Both the position numbers and the translations under genes were made by a program. Source: Icerya purchasi (Eukaryota; Arthropoda; Insecta; Hemiptera; Monophlebidae). From it: a DNA stretch of 64,000 nucleotides. The notes below the pieces were generated by a model. It was not told where the DNA came from and did no database searches. It worked only from the letters and a program-made list of their open reading frames with translations. The stretch spans positions 506,003,352 to 506,067,351 of the forward strand of contig CM077115.1 of the NCBI GenBank assembly GCA_039619475.1, read 5' to 3'. Below, one piece after another: positions 1 through 10,632 of this stretch (within the stretch, counting starts at the first letter, position 1; every line of letters starts with the position of its first letter).

Positions 1-202
1 AAAAAAAAAAAATCCTGAATCCCCAGATTCTAGTCCTCATTTAATTCTTACAGAAAACGAAGGGTGTTTTCAAAAATAAATGTCTTATATAAACGTTACA
101 CAAAAAACGATATAGACTCCGTCGCATAATATTTTTCGTTACATGAATGTTTTATTACCCCCAGCGCGAGAATGACATGGTCATTAATATACAACATATA
201 CA

Positions 203-203
203 A

Positions 204-241
<38 letters not shown>
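203..241. repeat. Compound (TA)n(TG)n microsatellite
   Basis: An alternating AT run of about 20 bases passes directly into an alternating TG run of about 19 bases. It is a simple dinucleotide microsatellite, common in insect non-coding DNA. Confidence 0.9.
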
Positions 242-1558
242 ATGGGTGTGTGCATTGAATGTGTGCACTTAAATTATGTATATATTTATATATTAAACAT
301 CGTTATGGTACTTAGAACAAAAGGAGACTTAATTAATGGAAATCTTAATCTCTAAGATGGTTGTACTACATCATTCTAAACAAATTCTGAACCGGCATAC
401 CGAACAGTAAAGAAGATTAATTTTGTCGGTTTTCTGCTACTTACTTGCGTCGCTTGGCTATGGTTTATTATTCATTTTTTACCTGCTCATAATTAATCTT
501 TTCTTCATTCTCGTTATCAGCGAACTTAATTTCTTCCCGGATTAACTTTATCTTTGTTTGCACTAGTCAAAAATTAGGTACTTCTATCCGACGAATATTG
601 ATGGTAGTCGTTAAATTTATTATAAATCGACCAGGGCTGAAATTGGAGTAGCCCCGCTCTACACTAGCTAACAGATTTTCGTGATCTTTTCTGCACTTTC
701 CCTTTGCCGATCGTGTTGTTTCGCATAGGCCAGAACTAGCATAAAGCCGTGTTAGGGATGGATTTGTATTTCGGTTTCCGCGAATATCAAATAATATTCG
801 CCTAGAATCTCGCAACACCTCTAACGACGAATAATCTGATTTTACTGAAGCGTTTTCCTATTATTATTTCAAGACTATTACCATTTTTATAATTCTTAAT
901 TCTTAATTTTAAAGTCAAATACTTTTCATATTTTAATTATTACCATTTCTTTTCACTGTTATCGCATGTTATTAATGAAGAAATTAAATATAATTTTTGT
1001 TTTTTTTTGCAGAGTTCATCGTTTCATGATCTTCTCTTAACATTCGTCGAATGTTAAATTCGAAATATGTGTGCACTCTTGCATTCTGTCTCATATTTAA
1101 AATTCTTTATTTCCGTGTTTGTTAATGGATTAATTACGAATATTTATGCTCAAGTTTTATACATCAATGGCGTAGACTAATGGCATAATTACTTTTGTCT
1201 TCCGAAATGGTGAATTTGAGTATTTTAATTTTTATGCGTACATTTAGTCATCTTAAGAGAACTCGGTGAATTATAATCCTTCGTTTTATATCTTTTTCTA
1301 AAATTTAAGTTCTTAAGAATCGATTAAAAATCAAATTATTATTTTTCCCGTCTAGTTTTTATCTATGTACAGTTTATATACGAAAGTAGATTTAATATTT
1401 GCGAAGAAATTCTGGAACGTATCCCTCACAAATGTTAAGGATTTATTGAAATTGCTATTAAAAATTTCTCTACCTTTTTACCACGTATTAATTGAATTAC
1501 AGCATCCGTTTTAGCGTGCAACATTCGTTTCGTACCGCACAGTGGGACAACTCCAGAA

Positions 1559-1624
1559 GTATTATTACTATTATTGTTATTATTATTATTATTACTATTA
1601 TTATTGTTATCAGTATTATTATTC
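1559..1624. repeat. (ATT)n interrupted microsatellite
   Basis: Imperfect ATT/TTA trinucleotide tract with a few ACT and GTT interruptions over about 65 bases. Confidence 0.85.
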
Positions 1625-2492
1625 GGTATGCAATTTCATGCGGTCATCTAGTCAATTATAGAGGATAAATTAAGGCGAAAGAAAAAAAAAGATACCTCTA
1701 CACACATGCGTATATTTATTAATGACTTCATTACATTTTACCATTGGGAGTAGTACGAAAATTTTGTATCGATTAGAGATGTAACATTTTTATGTGACGG
1801 AAGTGAAATAGTCAGTATCAATTTCGAAGTACATTGTGTACTTTTACACTTTTCAGAGTTTTCTCCGTGTGACATTTAGACGATTCTTGTTTTCTTGGGT
1901 GGGCAGGTCCCACCCTTGCCCCCTCCCGCTGCGGCCATGGAAATAGTGACGACAATTACAAGTAGCTCTGCACAAACAGATAACTGAAAAACTGGAATAG
2001 CGATTTCAGACCAGCTCTTCTATAATTTGAGGCTCACGAGTGTCCTCCTCCCTTTTTGCTATATAAAAAAGTGATCACAGATGGTGCAGTTTTGATTAGT
2101 GAATGAGCCGACAAATTAATTAGCCCGCTGGCAATCTTCAAAAAAAAAACTTACGAATAATACAATACGTTGGACTATTAACTACACAAAAACGGAAATC
2201 CTATACTTCAATCTATAAGAAGCAACTACGTTGAAACATCTATAGATGATCATTAGATTTGTAAACCTTCGCGATCGATTCTTCCGCAAGCTAGTTATGG
2301 TATAATTAAGAATTAATATTACCTTTTTATAAGAGTTCTATTTATTGGCGATCGTCATTTTTGGAAAAATTGGTCAAGATCGAGAAATAATTTGTTACAA
2401 AAATAAGTGCAGTTTTATCCGGGTGGTACTGTGATACAATTAAACGGTTTAGCCCGTATATCCGGAGTTTGTAATATTGTAACATAGAAATT

Positions 2493-4241
2493 ATGGCCGT
2501 ATCGAATTTTGAACTTCGAGAGTTGGACGAAAGTGTGTTCTATCGCGTTCGTGTTGATAAAACCGTTTACTTATTTCAACGAATTCGTAGTACCTTTTTT
2601 TTTTTTTTTCTCTGTCTCTCTCTTTCCTTTCTTTTTCTTCTTTCTGCTCGGTCGTCAAGTTTTCGGTGTTGCAGGTGGTTAACACCGCACATGGACGTGG
2701 ACGAGGATGGGGGGAAAGATCCCCCCATCAAGTTAAGGGAAACAGGTAACAGTACGCTGTGCACCGAGGTAAGTAATTTTACAACTATTATTAGCGATGA
2801 AGACGGCGAAAGCAACATCTCGCAGACGGCTCAGTTAAGTAAGTCTAAAGAATCCGTAACTAGTGATAACAATAATGATAGCAACAGTAATCTTGATAAG
2901 ACAAATAATGAAGCCGGTCATAACAATAGCACGAACAACTCGGCTCTTTCAGAACCTCGTAATTACATTTCTAACTTTTATCCTACTGATACAAATTCCA
3001 CTCATAGCGATAAAGGTTTTAAAGTTTTTATTGAAAAAGCCTATCAACCCGACTCAATCAGACTAGCCATTAGTGCGTTAAAAATCGCCGAAATATTAAA
3101 AATAAATAATTTATGGAAAGATATTATTGAAATTAAGAAGGTAGGCCGGAATAGAGTTATTATTCAATTGTCGTCACCTCATTCCGCCAATAATTTAGTT
3201 TCTTGTTCTTGCTTTCTTACGAGCGGGTATAGAGCTTTTATTCCGGCACATCTGGTCTCACGGTTTGGTGTTCTTAAGGGAGTGGATATCGAGTATTCCG
3301 TTGATCAAATCATGGAAATGATTGACTCCTACCCGTTTGTAGTTAATAACATTAAGCGATTAAATAGACGAGCTAATATCGAGGGCGAAATTAAATATTT
3401 CCCAAGTTCTTCTGTACTGATCTCGTTTGAAGGCCAGTCCTTACCATCACATGTTTTTTTATGGAACGTCAGGTTCCCTTGTGAACCATTTGTTCGACGT
3501 ACGCGTCAGTGTTACCGATGTCTCCGATATGGTCACCTAGCCAGACAGTGCAAGAGCAATTCCAGGTGTCTGCGCTGCGGAGGAAAAGAACATTCGGAAG
3601 AAGCTTGTACTAGTGCATCTCCAATTTGTGTGTTTTGCAAAAATCAGCATAGAACCACCGATACTTCGTGTCCAGAAAGAAGAAGGCAAACTCAAATAAA
3701 TGAACTTATGGCGTCACATAACCTCAGCTTTCAAGAGGCCTCATTAGAAATACCTTCTCTATATCGACAAGAAAATCTCTATTCCAATACTGTTAGAAGA
3801 AACCGTTTTTCTCTCTTATCTGAAGAAAATAATTTTCCGCCTATTTCGCAGAGTAATCACGAAAATGAATCTCATATTATCGCTTCATTTAAACCCAAAC
3901 CGATAAGAAAGACTGGATACATTGATTCAAAGCAATTAATTCCTATCTCAGATTTCCGTCTCAAACGTACCGTATCGTTTGCGGCTTCTGACGAAGGGAA
4001 AAAAACAAATTATTCCAGTCCAAAAAAGTTAGATAGACAACCTAGTTCGTCCAAACTAACCAACAGCACAACTTTAACTAACAACGAGCCGAAACCAATT
4101 CAACCAATATTGAGAAGTAATACAAATAACATAAGCAAAAAGGGTTTGGATCCCAAAATCTCCAATGTGGTGAATTCTAAAGGGTTAAAGTCTCTTCCCA
4201 ATAACAAAAAAACTGGTAAGGCTACTTCAGCCAACAATTAA
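2493..4241 (+). CDS. LINE ORF1, Gag-like nucleic-acid-binding protein
   Basis: The frame is 582 codons long. The first ~66 residues include an all-Phe run from a T-rich tract and look like translated 5' UTR. The methionine at 2691 (residue 67, MDVDEDGGK) is the more plausible start and would give about 516 residues. Residues 80-170 are acidic and Asn/Ser-rich. Residues 175-330 form a conserved-looking block in the position of an RNA-recognition-like or Gag domain. Three Cys/His knuckles follow at residues 340-393: two CX2CX4HX4C and a third variant, CX2CX3HX6C. The rest is basic, Ser/Asn-rich and probably disordered. Such proteins bind LINE RNA and chaperone it in the ribonucleoprotein. ORF2 follows after a 152-bp gap. 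No inactivating change is seen. Confidence 0.88.
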   Translation: MAVSNFELRELDESVFYRVRVDKTVYLFQRIRSTFFFFFLCLSLSFLFLLSARSSSFRCCRWLTPHMDVDEDGGKDPPIKLRETGNSTLCTEVSNFTTIISDEDGESNISQTAQLSKSKESVTSDNNNDSNSNLDKTNNEAGHNNSTNNSALSEPRNYISNFYPTDTNSTHSDKGFKVFIEKAYQPDSIRLAISALKIAEILKINNLWKDIIEIKKVGRNRVIIQLSSPHSANNLVSCSCFLTSGYRAFIPAHLVSRFGVLKGVDIEYSVDQIMEMIDSYPFVVNNIKRLNRRANIEGEIKYFPSSSVLISFEGQSLPSHVFLWNVRFPCEPFVRRTRQCYRCLRYGHLARQCKSNSRCLRCGGKEHSEEACTSASPICVFCKNQHRTTDTSCPERRRQTQINELMASHNLSFQEASLEIPSLYRQENLYSNTVRRNRFSLLSEENNFPPISQSNHENESHIIASFKPKPIRKTGYIDSKQLIPISDFRLKRTVSFAASDEGKKTNYSSPKKLDRQPSSSKLTNSTTLTNNEPKPIQPILRSNTNNISKKGLDPKISNVVNSKGLKSLPNNKKTGKATSANN

Positions 4242-4393
4242 TTTTCCGATTTTATATTATATTTAATTATATATTTCTTTTAGTATATACTAACTTATTT
4301 TATACATTTAGCGGTTACATATTTATGTATATGTAGCAATATAGATATATAAACAGGGTAATTCGCGATCATTTTAAACTCACTCTTTTCGAC

Positions 4394-7300
4394 ATGATCC
4401 GGGTGTTGCAGTGGAATGCACGCAGCATTTTTTCTAATAAAGGTGACCTAGAAATCTTTCTGTCTCAGGAGGATATTGATATTGTTCTACTTTCAGAAAC
4501 TTGGCTATCCAAGAACAGATCTTTTAACATTCCCAATTATCACTGTTTTCGAGACGACAGAGAGGATGGCTACGGGGGTACGGCCATTTTAATTAAGTTC
4601 GGAATCAAGTACCAGGTGATTAATCTCGATTTATCAACTAGTAACAATAGTACCAAATCAAATGCAGTCAGCGTTCTTGTTACTATTGGTCAATTTTCCG
4701 GAATATTTATTTCGTACTACTCTCCCCCAAATCATTCTATAGACTCCTCAACATTCTTGGATGCGTTGGAGGGTTATAATAATATCCCCATTTTGGTGGG
4801 TGGAGATTTCAACGCTCTGAGTGTGTGCTGGGGTTGTGACCGTAATAATGCGAAAGGGGCAGCTGTACTTGACCTCATCATTAATTCAGATCTGTGCTTA
4901 TTGAATGATGGTTCCAAAACCAAACTTGGAAATCCCCTTCATGTGAATAACCCTGTTGATTTAACCCTAGCATCATCCTCAATGGCGCTCGATTGTACAT
5001 GGGAAGTTCTACTAACGTCTTTAGGGAGCGATCACTTTCCAATTATGATCACTATAAATACGAACAACCCAATATCATCTTATCGGCAGCCATATCAATC
5101 TGAAAATAATATACTGCGTTGGAAATTTATGGAAGAGAACTGGAATAAATTTCGCGAGTTAGTTGATCAAAATCTGGTAATAATTAATTCTGTGAGTAAC
5201 TCCTTAGACAAATACTATACATTTTATGATGCTGTTCTTTCAGCGCTACAGTGCTCCATGCCTAAGGCATCCTTGTATAAAGGGAATAAACCTGCTGTTC
5301 CTTGGTGGAATGGAGAATGCGAGACTAAAGTTAAAGAACGAAACGATGCTTTGCGCACTTTTAGGGCAGTTGGCACAATGGGAGCTTATCTTACATATAG
5401 GAAAATTGCAGGGGAGACGCGAAAACTCCTCAAAAAAACCAAAAGGAACTCTTGGAGGGATTTTTGTAGGAAGTTTAACAGAAACACTCCTTTAAAAGAA
5501 GTTTGGAATCTAACTAAGCGTTTTAAAAATTCACATTCTCACGGTCGAGTGATTCAAAATGACAGTTGGTTTACTGACTTTTCAAACGCAGTTTCTCCCC
5601 CTTATGTTCCAATGAGGGAGGAGCTGGCCGGGGAAGGAAATACTGCACCTATGATATCTCATATTCTGCTCCGTCCAATTACGTATGAAGAGGTTTTTAT
5701 TCCTTTAAACAAGAAACGAGATTCTTCCCCGGGTTTGGATGGTATTACTTACTCAGTTATACAGAATTTAAGTAATTACGCCAAAAATATACTATTAGAA
5801 ATATATAACAATTTATTAGTGTCTGGTTTAATACCTTCTGACTGGTCGCGTTTTCTAGTCATTCCGATTCCCAAACCTGGTAAATCTCTCAACCAGGCGT
5901 CATCATTTCGACCGATTTCCTTGGCCTCCTGCTTTAGGAAAGTTTTCGAGGTTGTAATTAAGAACAGACTGATGTGGTGGATTGAGAGACAGAAGATACT
6001 TCCGGAGGGAATGTTTGGATTCCGCCCACATTTGGGTACCCAAGATTGTGTAGCATCATTCTTGGGGGATGTTTATTCTACTTTCCAAGAAAAAGGCTTC
6101 TTGGTGGCAACATTCCTTGATATTCAGGGGGCATTCGATAATGTTTCCATCCCCGTTCTTTTCAATCAATTAATAGCAGTTAATATTCCTTTTCCCATGG
6201 CTAAACTTTTGTGTAGTTTATTTTTATGTAGATCCCTCCATATTCTTAACCCCGTATCCAAACAGGTTGAAGTTCGCACAACTTATAAAGGTCTTGCCCA
6301 AGGTGCCGTTCTGAGTCCGCTTCTCTTTAATTTGTATATATTACCTCTCTTTAATATTCAAATACCAAATTTCTCCCGAATTTTGTCATACGCGGACGAC
6401 TTCTTAATATATTCTAAACATAACTGCCTTATTAAATGTCTTCAGGCAAGTCAAACATCTATGGATATTTGCTTTAATTCCTTTGAGAAGATTCATTTTG
6501 AAATATCCCTTGCCAAATCCTCGGTATCCGTATTTTCACTTAGACCATTTGACTACGAACAAATACGTGTTCTAATTCAAAACCAATTCATTAAATTCAC
6601 TAGGCATGTTAGGTATTTAGGATTGTTTTTAGATCCTAAACTAACATGGACTTTTCACATTCAAAAACTAGTTGAACTTGTAATTAAATCGTATAGCCCC
6701 TTAAAGGCTATAAGCAATTCATGGTGGGGAAGTGATCCGGTCATATTAAGCCAGCTATACAAAAGCTTTATTAGATCGAAATTGGATTATGGAGCGATTT
6801 TCTACGGATCGGCCTCAAAGTTCCAGCTTAGAAAGTTAGATTCATTACAGAATCTTGGCTTAAGATTAATCACGGGAAATGTCAGGTCGTCCCCTACCAT
6901 CGGTCTACAAATGGAGACCAAAATTGCTCCTCTGAACATTAGAAGAAATTATTTAACAGATAAATTTGTACTTAAGTATTGTAATTACAAATATCCGCAG
7001 TTTATAAGTAAGATAATGCAGGTAAGTAGTGATTGGAGATTTGTTCCCCAGAAAATGCCGCTCTTGCTCAAAAGAACTAGGATGTATTATAATTATAGTC
7101 CAGCTCTTGTGCCATCTTCTCCCTCCAATTATTTTAATTTCAGATACGACCTTAATCTTATCACACTGGACATCAATATTAACACCTTTAAAAGCCAGAA
7201 TTTGCATCTGTTACCTGGTAACATTGTGAACTCCGTTTTTCTAGGTATCGCGAAAGAATTATACCCCGGTTATCGGTTGATCTTTACCGATGGTGCCAAA

Positions 7301-8158
7301 TTCCGTGGATTTAATGAAGGCGTAGGGGCCGGGTTTCTTATAGAAGGTATCACTGAGCAGAAATTTAAATTACCTCCAGAAGCTTCGATTTTCACGGCCG
7401 AACTTCTTGCAATTGAAAAAGCGTTAGAGTTTGTGAAAAACGTGTTGCAGTCCAAGGGGGAGTTTGTAGTATTTTCGGACAGCCTTAGCTCTCTCTTGTC
7501 GCTTCAGAGAAGTAACTTTGAATGTAATTGCCATCCAATTATTTATGAAATTAAGGAAAAGTATTTTAATATTTCCGAACTTGGAGGAGTCATTAAATTC
7601 TGTTGGGTTCCGGGTCACTGTGGGGTACCACTTGGTGACCGTGTTGATTTAATCGCAAAAGAAGGTGTTAGATCAGGTATTAAGTTTCCATTTATCCCAT
7701 CCTTCGATCTTCTAGATAAAGCCAAAAGAAATAACCATGCGGATTGGATAAGTCTTATTTGTAGAGAGCAAGGACCTGGTAAATATTTTCATATGGTCCA
7801 ACCATCTTTGCCGTCCATACCTTGGTTTTACCGCATTAGTGTCCCAGTTAGTTTGACCCGTAGGTTTGTGACCGTTGTGTGTAGGCTCCGCTCCGGCCAT
7901 TGCCGATTGGGTTTAAATTTTTCAAACACTGGGCACTGCACCGGTTGTAATATCTATTGTCGACAAAATTTTAGAGAAGACATTAATCACTTGTTATTTA
8001 ATTGCACCCAGTTCGATGACGCGAGACTTGCGTTTTCTAAGGACCTCATGTCCTGTGGTGTTTATTCTCCATTGTGTGTTTTTCATCTTCTCTGTTCCAG
8101 TGATAAAATTTTATTTGTCCTTTTTAGGTTTATTGAAAGAAACAGGATTGTTGTTTGA
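4394..8158 (+). CDS. LINE ORF2: endonuclease, reverse transcriptase, RNase H
   Basis: An open frame of 1254 codons beginning MIRVLQWNARS. An APE-like endonuclease fills residues 1-220, with Asn8, Glu35 (SETW), Asp138/Asn140 (GDFNA) and the SDH triplet at 212-214. This enzyme nicks the target DNA. The reverse transcriptase spans about 425-760, with FRPISL near 505, FLDIQGAFD near 574-582, the AQGAVLSP loop near 635 and catalytic YADD at 666-669. RNase H follows at about 960-1095, with acidic residues Asp966, Glu1003, Asp1029 and Asp1085. A CCHC-type motif ending INHLLFNC lies near 1180-1204. All catalytic residues expected for target-primed reverse transcription are present and no stop or frameshift interrupts them, so the protein could be functional. 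The start codon is the first ATG after ORF1. Confidence 0.95.
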   Translation: MIRVLQWNARSIFSNKGDLEIFLSQEDIDIVLLSETWLSKNRSFNIPNYHCFRDDREDGYGGTAILIKFGIKYQVINLDLSTSNNSTKSNAVSVLVTIGQFSGIFISYYSPPNHSIDSSTFLDALEGYNNIPILVGGDFNALSVCWGCDRNNAKGAAVLDLIINSDLCLLNDGSKTKLGNPLHVNNPVDLTLASSSMALDCTWEVLLTSLGSDHFPIMITINTNNPISSYRQPYQSENNILRWKFMEENWNKFRELVDQNLVIINSVSNSLDKYYTFYDAVLSALQCSMPKASLYKGNKPAVPWWNGECETKVKERNDALRTFRAVGTMGAYLTYRKIAGETRKLLKKTKRNSWRDFCRKFNRNTPLKEVWNLTKRFKNSHSHGRVIQNDSWFTDFSNAVSPPYVPMREELAGEGNTAPMISHILLRPITYEEVFIPLNKKRDSSPGLDGITYSVIQNLSNYAKNILLEIYNNLLVSGLIPSDWSRFLVIPIPKPGKSLNQASSFRPISLASCFRKVFEVVIKNRLMWWIERQKILPEGMFGFRPHLGTQDCVASFLGDVYSTFQEKGFLVATFLDIQGAFDNVSIPVLFNQLIAVNIPFPMAKLLCSLFLCRSLHILNPVSKQVEVRTTYKGLAQGAVLSPLLFNLYILPLFNIQIPNFSRILSYADDFLIYSKHNCLIKCLQASQTSMDICFNSFEKIHFEISLAKSSVSVFSLRPFDYEQIRVLIQNQFIKFTRHVRYLGLFLDPKLTWTFHIQKLVELVIKSYSPLKAISNSWWGSDPVILSQLYKSFIRSKLDYGAIFYGSASKFQLRKLDSLQNLGLRLITGNVRSSPTIGLQMETKIAPLNIRRNYLTDKFVLKYCNYKYPQFISKIMQVSSDWRFVPQKMPLLLKRTRMYYNYSPALVPSSPSNYFNFRYDLNLITLDININTFKSQNLHLLPGNIVNSVFLGIAKELYPGYRLIFTDGAKFRGFNEGVGAGFLIEGITEQKFKLPPEASIFTAELLAIEKALEFVKNVLQSKGEFVVFSDSLSSLLSLQRSNFECNCHPIIYEIKEKYFNISELGGVIKFCWVPGHCGVPLGDRVDLIAKEGVRSGIKFPFIPSFDLLDKAKRNNHADWISLICREQGPGKYFHMVQPSLPSIPWFYRISVPVSLTRRFVTVVCRLRSGHCRLGLNFSNTGHCTGCNIYCRQNFREDINHLLFNCTQFDDARLAFSKDLMSCGVYSPLCVFHLLCSSDKILFVLFRFIERNRIVV

Positions 8159-8227
8159 TTTTTTTTTTCTTTTTTTTCTTTTCTCTCCATTATTTTACTT
8201 ATTTTTTTTCTTACATTATTGTAGTCT

Positions 8228-8444
8228 TTGTCCAGTGTGGCTGTGACTACCTCCTTTTTCTCATAATGCATTGTGAGCATTGCCAGGCAACTGTGGTCAT
8301 AATGTGAGATAGAAATATTTATCTACTTATCTATTTTTTCTTTTGCTCCTTTTTCCAGAATGGAAAAATCTTGTTTGTTTCTGTTTTGTTTCATTGAGCA
8401 TTGTGGGCACTGCCAGCAGTTGCGGCCATAATGTAGAATGAATG
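8228..8444 (+). repeat. Diverged tandem units in the LINE 3' UTR
   Basis: Two clear units, 8262-8310 and 8391-8444, share the pattern GCATTGTG-GC-CTGCCAG-CA-TG-GG-CATAATGT. A shorter, poorer third unit may lie near 8228. They sit between the ORF2 stop and the poly(A). Repeats in LINE 3' UTRs can form structures recognised by the reverse transcriptase; that role is inference here. Related units occur at 28.2-28.5 kb. Confidence 0.65.
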
Positions 8445-8535
8445 AAATTTCTCTTCCTGAATTTTCTATTATTAGTATTTTTTAATATCTAGTCGTGTCG
8501 TAGTTTGCTGGCCAAATGAACTGTTCTGTTCGGGC

Positions 8536-8536
<1 letters not shown>

Positions 8537-8579
<43 letters not shown>
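8537..8579 (+). repeat. LINE poly(A) tail (43 A)
   Basis: An uninterrupted run of 43 A residues ends the retrotransposon. Long, pure tails decay quickly, so this fits a recent insertion. Confidence 0.9.
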
Positions 8580-8584
<5 letters not shown>

Positions 8585-8871
8585 AGGACGCCGTTATTTA
8601 CTTCGAAATGATTAATGATGGTGTAGAATCACCGAAAAAAGGTATATCCAATTTTTCTCACAATCTTTTTTCTACGCTATGGCTGTTTGTGGACTGCACG
8701 ATTTTAGTAAAACCAGTTTATTGATGGATTAAAAAACTAGCGAGTAACTAATGAGTGTCCAGCATACATATATTGGTTAAGTGAGATTCCCAGATTTTGT
8801 TGGTTGTAAAATAATAATTCATGGGAAACACTTTGTTTTATTCTTTTAACATACAATATATATATATGTGT

Positions 8872-8914
<43 letters not shown>

Positions 8915-8917
<3 letters not shown>

Positions 8918-9759
8918 CGTCGGATACACGGAGTGATAGGGGACATCCCTCTCCAAAGAACCAAAGCCTCTATGAAAAAATTTGTTATAACAGAGAAACT
9001 TAATTTATGCTATAAAAGATTTGTATAAATTTTACCTACAGATTTTAATAATTAATATTTAATACTATTTTCTAGTAAAATTATTATTGCTCCTTTTTTA
9101 TTCCATTATAAACCCAACTGTCGTCGATCTTTTGCCTTTTCTATTTATTTTTAATTTTGCGTGTGTGATGGTATGTATGTGTCCGTGAGAATGCAAAAAT
9201 ATGTGTGTATGCATTTTGTATACACATATATAAGGTAATTTTAGCACCGTTCACTGGTTGGGTTGCTTATTCATGTTATTTTAACTTATTCCATAGATTA
9301 CCAAATAGTTGATAAGACTAGGTGTAAAATAGCAAGATATATATTAAAAAAAAAAGAAAAAAAAAAAGAAAAAAAAAAAGAAAAAAATGAAAATAGTTTA
9401 ATGAGAAATATATACATATTTAAACTTGCTTACGGACAAAGAGAATTCGGATCGGATTACTAACAAAAATAAAAAAGAAGTAAAGTCTAATAAAAATACT
9501 ATTTTTCTTACTATTTCTAAACTACCATATTTAAGGTATAATTTTATAATTTCGTTTTATTTTTCACCCCTAAAAGTAAAACAAAATTTAAATTAAAAAT
9601 TGTAATAATTATGTATTTTTAAAATATTTTTATGAATTTCTATAAAGGTCGCTATTTGATTTTCTTTATGAAACGAGGGGTATTTCTCAAATCAACTGCC
9701 TAGCGTAGAAGATTTAGCGTAATTATATAATTCTCCCCCTAATGTCCTTCTGGATTCGC

Positions 9760-9764
<5 letters not shown>
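8915..9764 (-). mobile_element. hAT-like non-autonomous element, copy 1
   Basis: The sequence starts with CAGCGTCGGATAC and ends with GGATTCGCCTCTG, so both ends resemble an inverted CAGNGGCGGATCC terminus. It sits inside a (TA)n tract, with TA repeats on both sides. Internal blocks match copies at 10633-11300 and 54283-54862 in the opposite orientation, for example the shared core AATTCGGATCGGATTACT. No protein is encoded. CAG-ended inverted repeats with a 7-8-bp duplication suggest a hAT-type MITE; the family is inferred. A run of about 235 bp (9158-9390) is absent from the other copies. Confidence 0.75.
9158..9390 (+). mobile_element. Nested A-tailed insertion inside hAT-like copy 1
   Basis: Compared with copies 2 and 3, copy 1 has extra sequence here. 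It ends in an A-rich (AAAAAAAAAAAG)n tract near 9350-9388, as a retroposed sequence would. The body has TG- and TATG-rich segments and no recognisable promoter boxes. It may be a small retroposon or a local expansion. The boundaries are approximate. Confidence 0.4.
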
Positions 9765-9800
<36 letters not shown>

Positions 9801-10632
9801 GTATATATACTTTCGGCTTAACTGACATACGATTTCGTGACAGTTTTATAGTGAACAGTGCGTTTAAATTTTTTTTTGTAAACAAGTGTTACGAACACAT
9901 TTATTTTTTAATATTGTTTAACTTTGAACTCAAAGCGAGACAGATCACTTCGTCTTAATAAATTTTTAGACATATTGTTCGGATGCCTTTTAAAAACATA
10001 CTTACCGGCATATCATTTTTTCACTATTAACGTAAACTATTAATTTTCTTACCGTAAATTAATTTGAACATTTATCTTTTCTCTTACGACGAATTTTAAA
10101 GTGTCTTTAAAATTTTTTCGATAATTGTATATTTATGATGATTTTCTTTTTTCTCAGCGTATTTGAAAAAAAAAAGTTTGGACTTGTTAGCATTAACACG
10201 GAGTAATAATCTTTCTTCTTTCACTTTTGAATGACCAATTACGTTTATACATGTATGTATATATATGGTGTTACTTTTGGTTGTAAGGCTTAGTATTATT
10301 AACTACGAAAAAAGAAAATCTCTGCCAGATGCGGTATAAAAAATAATATATCTGCATCGGCAGTTTTTGAGAAATCGGTTTTATTTTTGTAAGATCTCTC
10401 ACATGTGTACACTGCAGTTCGACAGGGAATTGAAATACGTCGGTTCTTTCTGCTAAGAGCGTCGGTGGATTTAATAGAAATTCAAATGGAACAAAACGAT
10501 TTACGCAAAATTTCCGAATTGTTCGAATGGCAACTTTAATTCAAAATTCCGTTTTGCAACCGGTTGCTTCACGCAAATAATGATTTCGAAGCAGTTATAA
10601 ACACAGTTGTCGGCGTAAAATCTGTATTAAGC
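9765..10632. other. AT-rich spacer between two inverted repeat copies
   Basis: No gene seen. It begins with the (TA)n tract into which copy 1 inserted and separates copies 1 and 2, which face in opposite directions. Confidence 0.6.

Larger units (their letters stand above)
1..2492. other. AT-rich non-coding DNA left of the LINE
   Basis: No convincing gene is visible; open frames are short and lack recognisable motifs. The stretch opens with a 12-A run and holds a (TA)n/(TG)n microsatellite near 203 and an ATT-rich microsatellite near 1559. The last few hundred bases (about 2000-2492) probably include the 5' UTR and internal promoter of the retrotransposon that follows. I could not place its 5' end, because no target-site duplication matching the bases after its poly(A) was found here. 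Confidence 0.6.
2493..8579 (+). mobile_element. Structurally complete non-LTR retrotransposon (LINE with RNase H)
   Basis: Two consecutive open frames on one strand, a 3' UTR and a long A tail make this a LINE. ORF1 is Gag-like with three Cys/His knuckles. ORF2 carries an APE-type endonuclease, a YADD reverse transcriptase, an RNase H domain and a C-terminal Cys/His motif. This architecture belongs to the I/Jockey group; RNase H points to I- or LOA-like clades, but clade needs a phylogeny. The tail is 43 uninterrupted A residues (8537-8579). Both frames are open, which suggests a recent insertion. The true 5' end lies upstream of 2493 and is unresolved, and no target-site duplication was recognised. 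Confidence 0.93.

Noticed and set aside
8580..8600. Target-site duplication of the LINE
   Set aside because: TTTGAAGGACGCC after the poly(A) has no convincing match near the expected 5' end, so no duplication is claimed.
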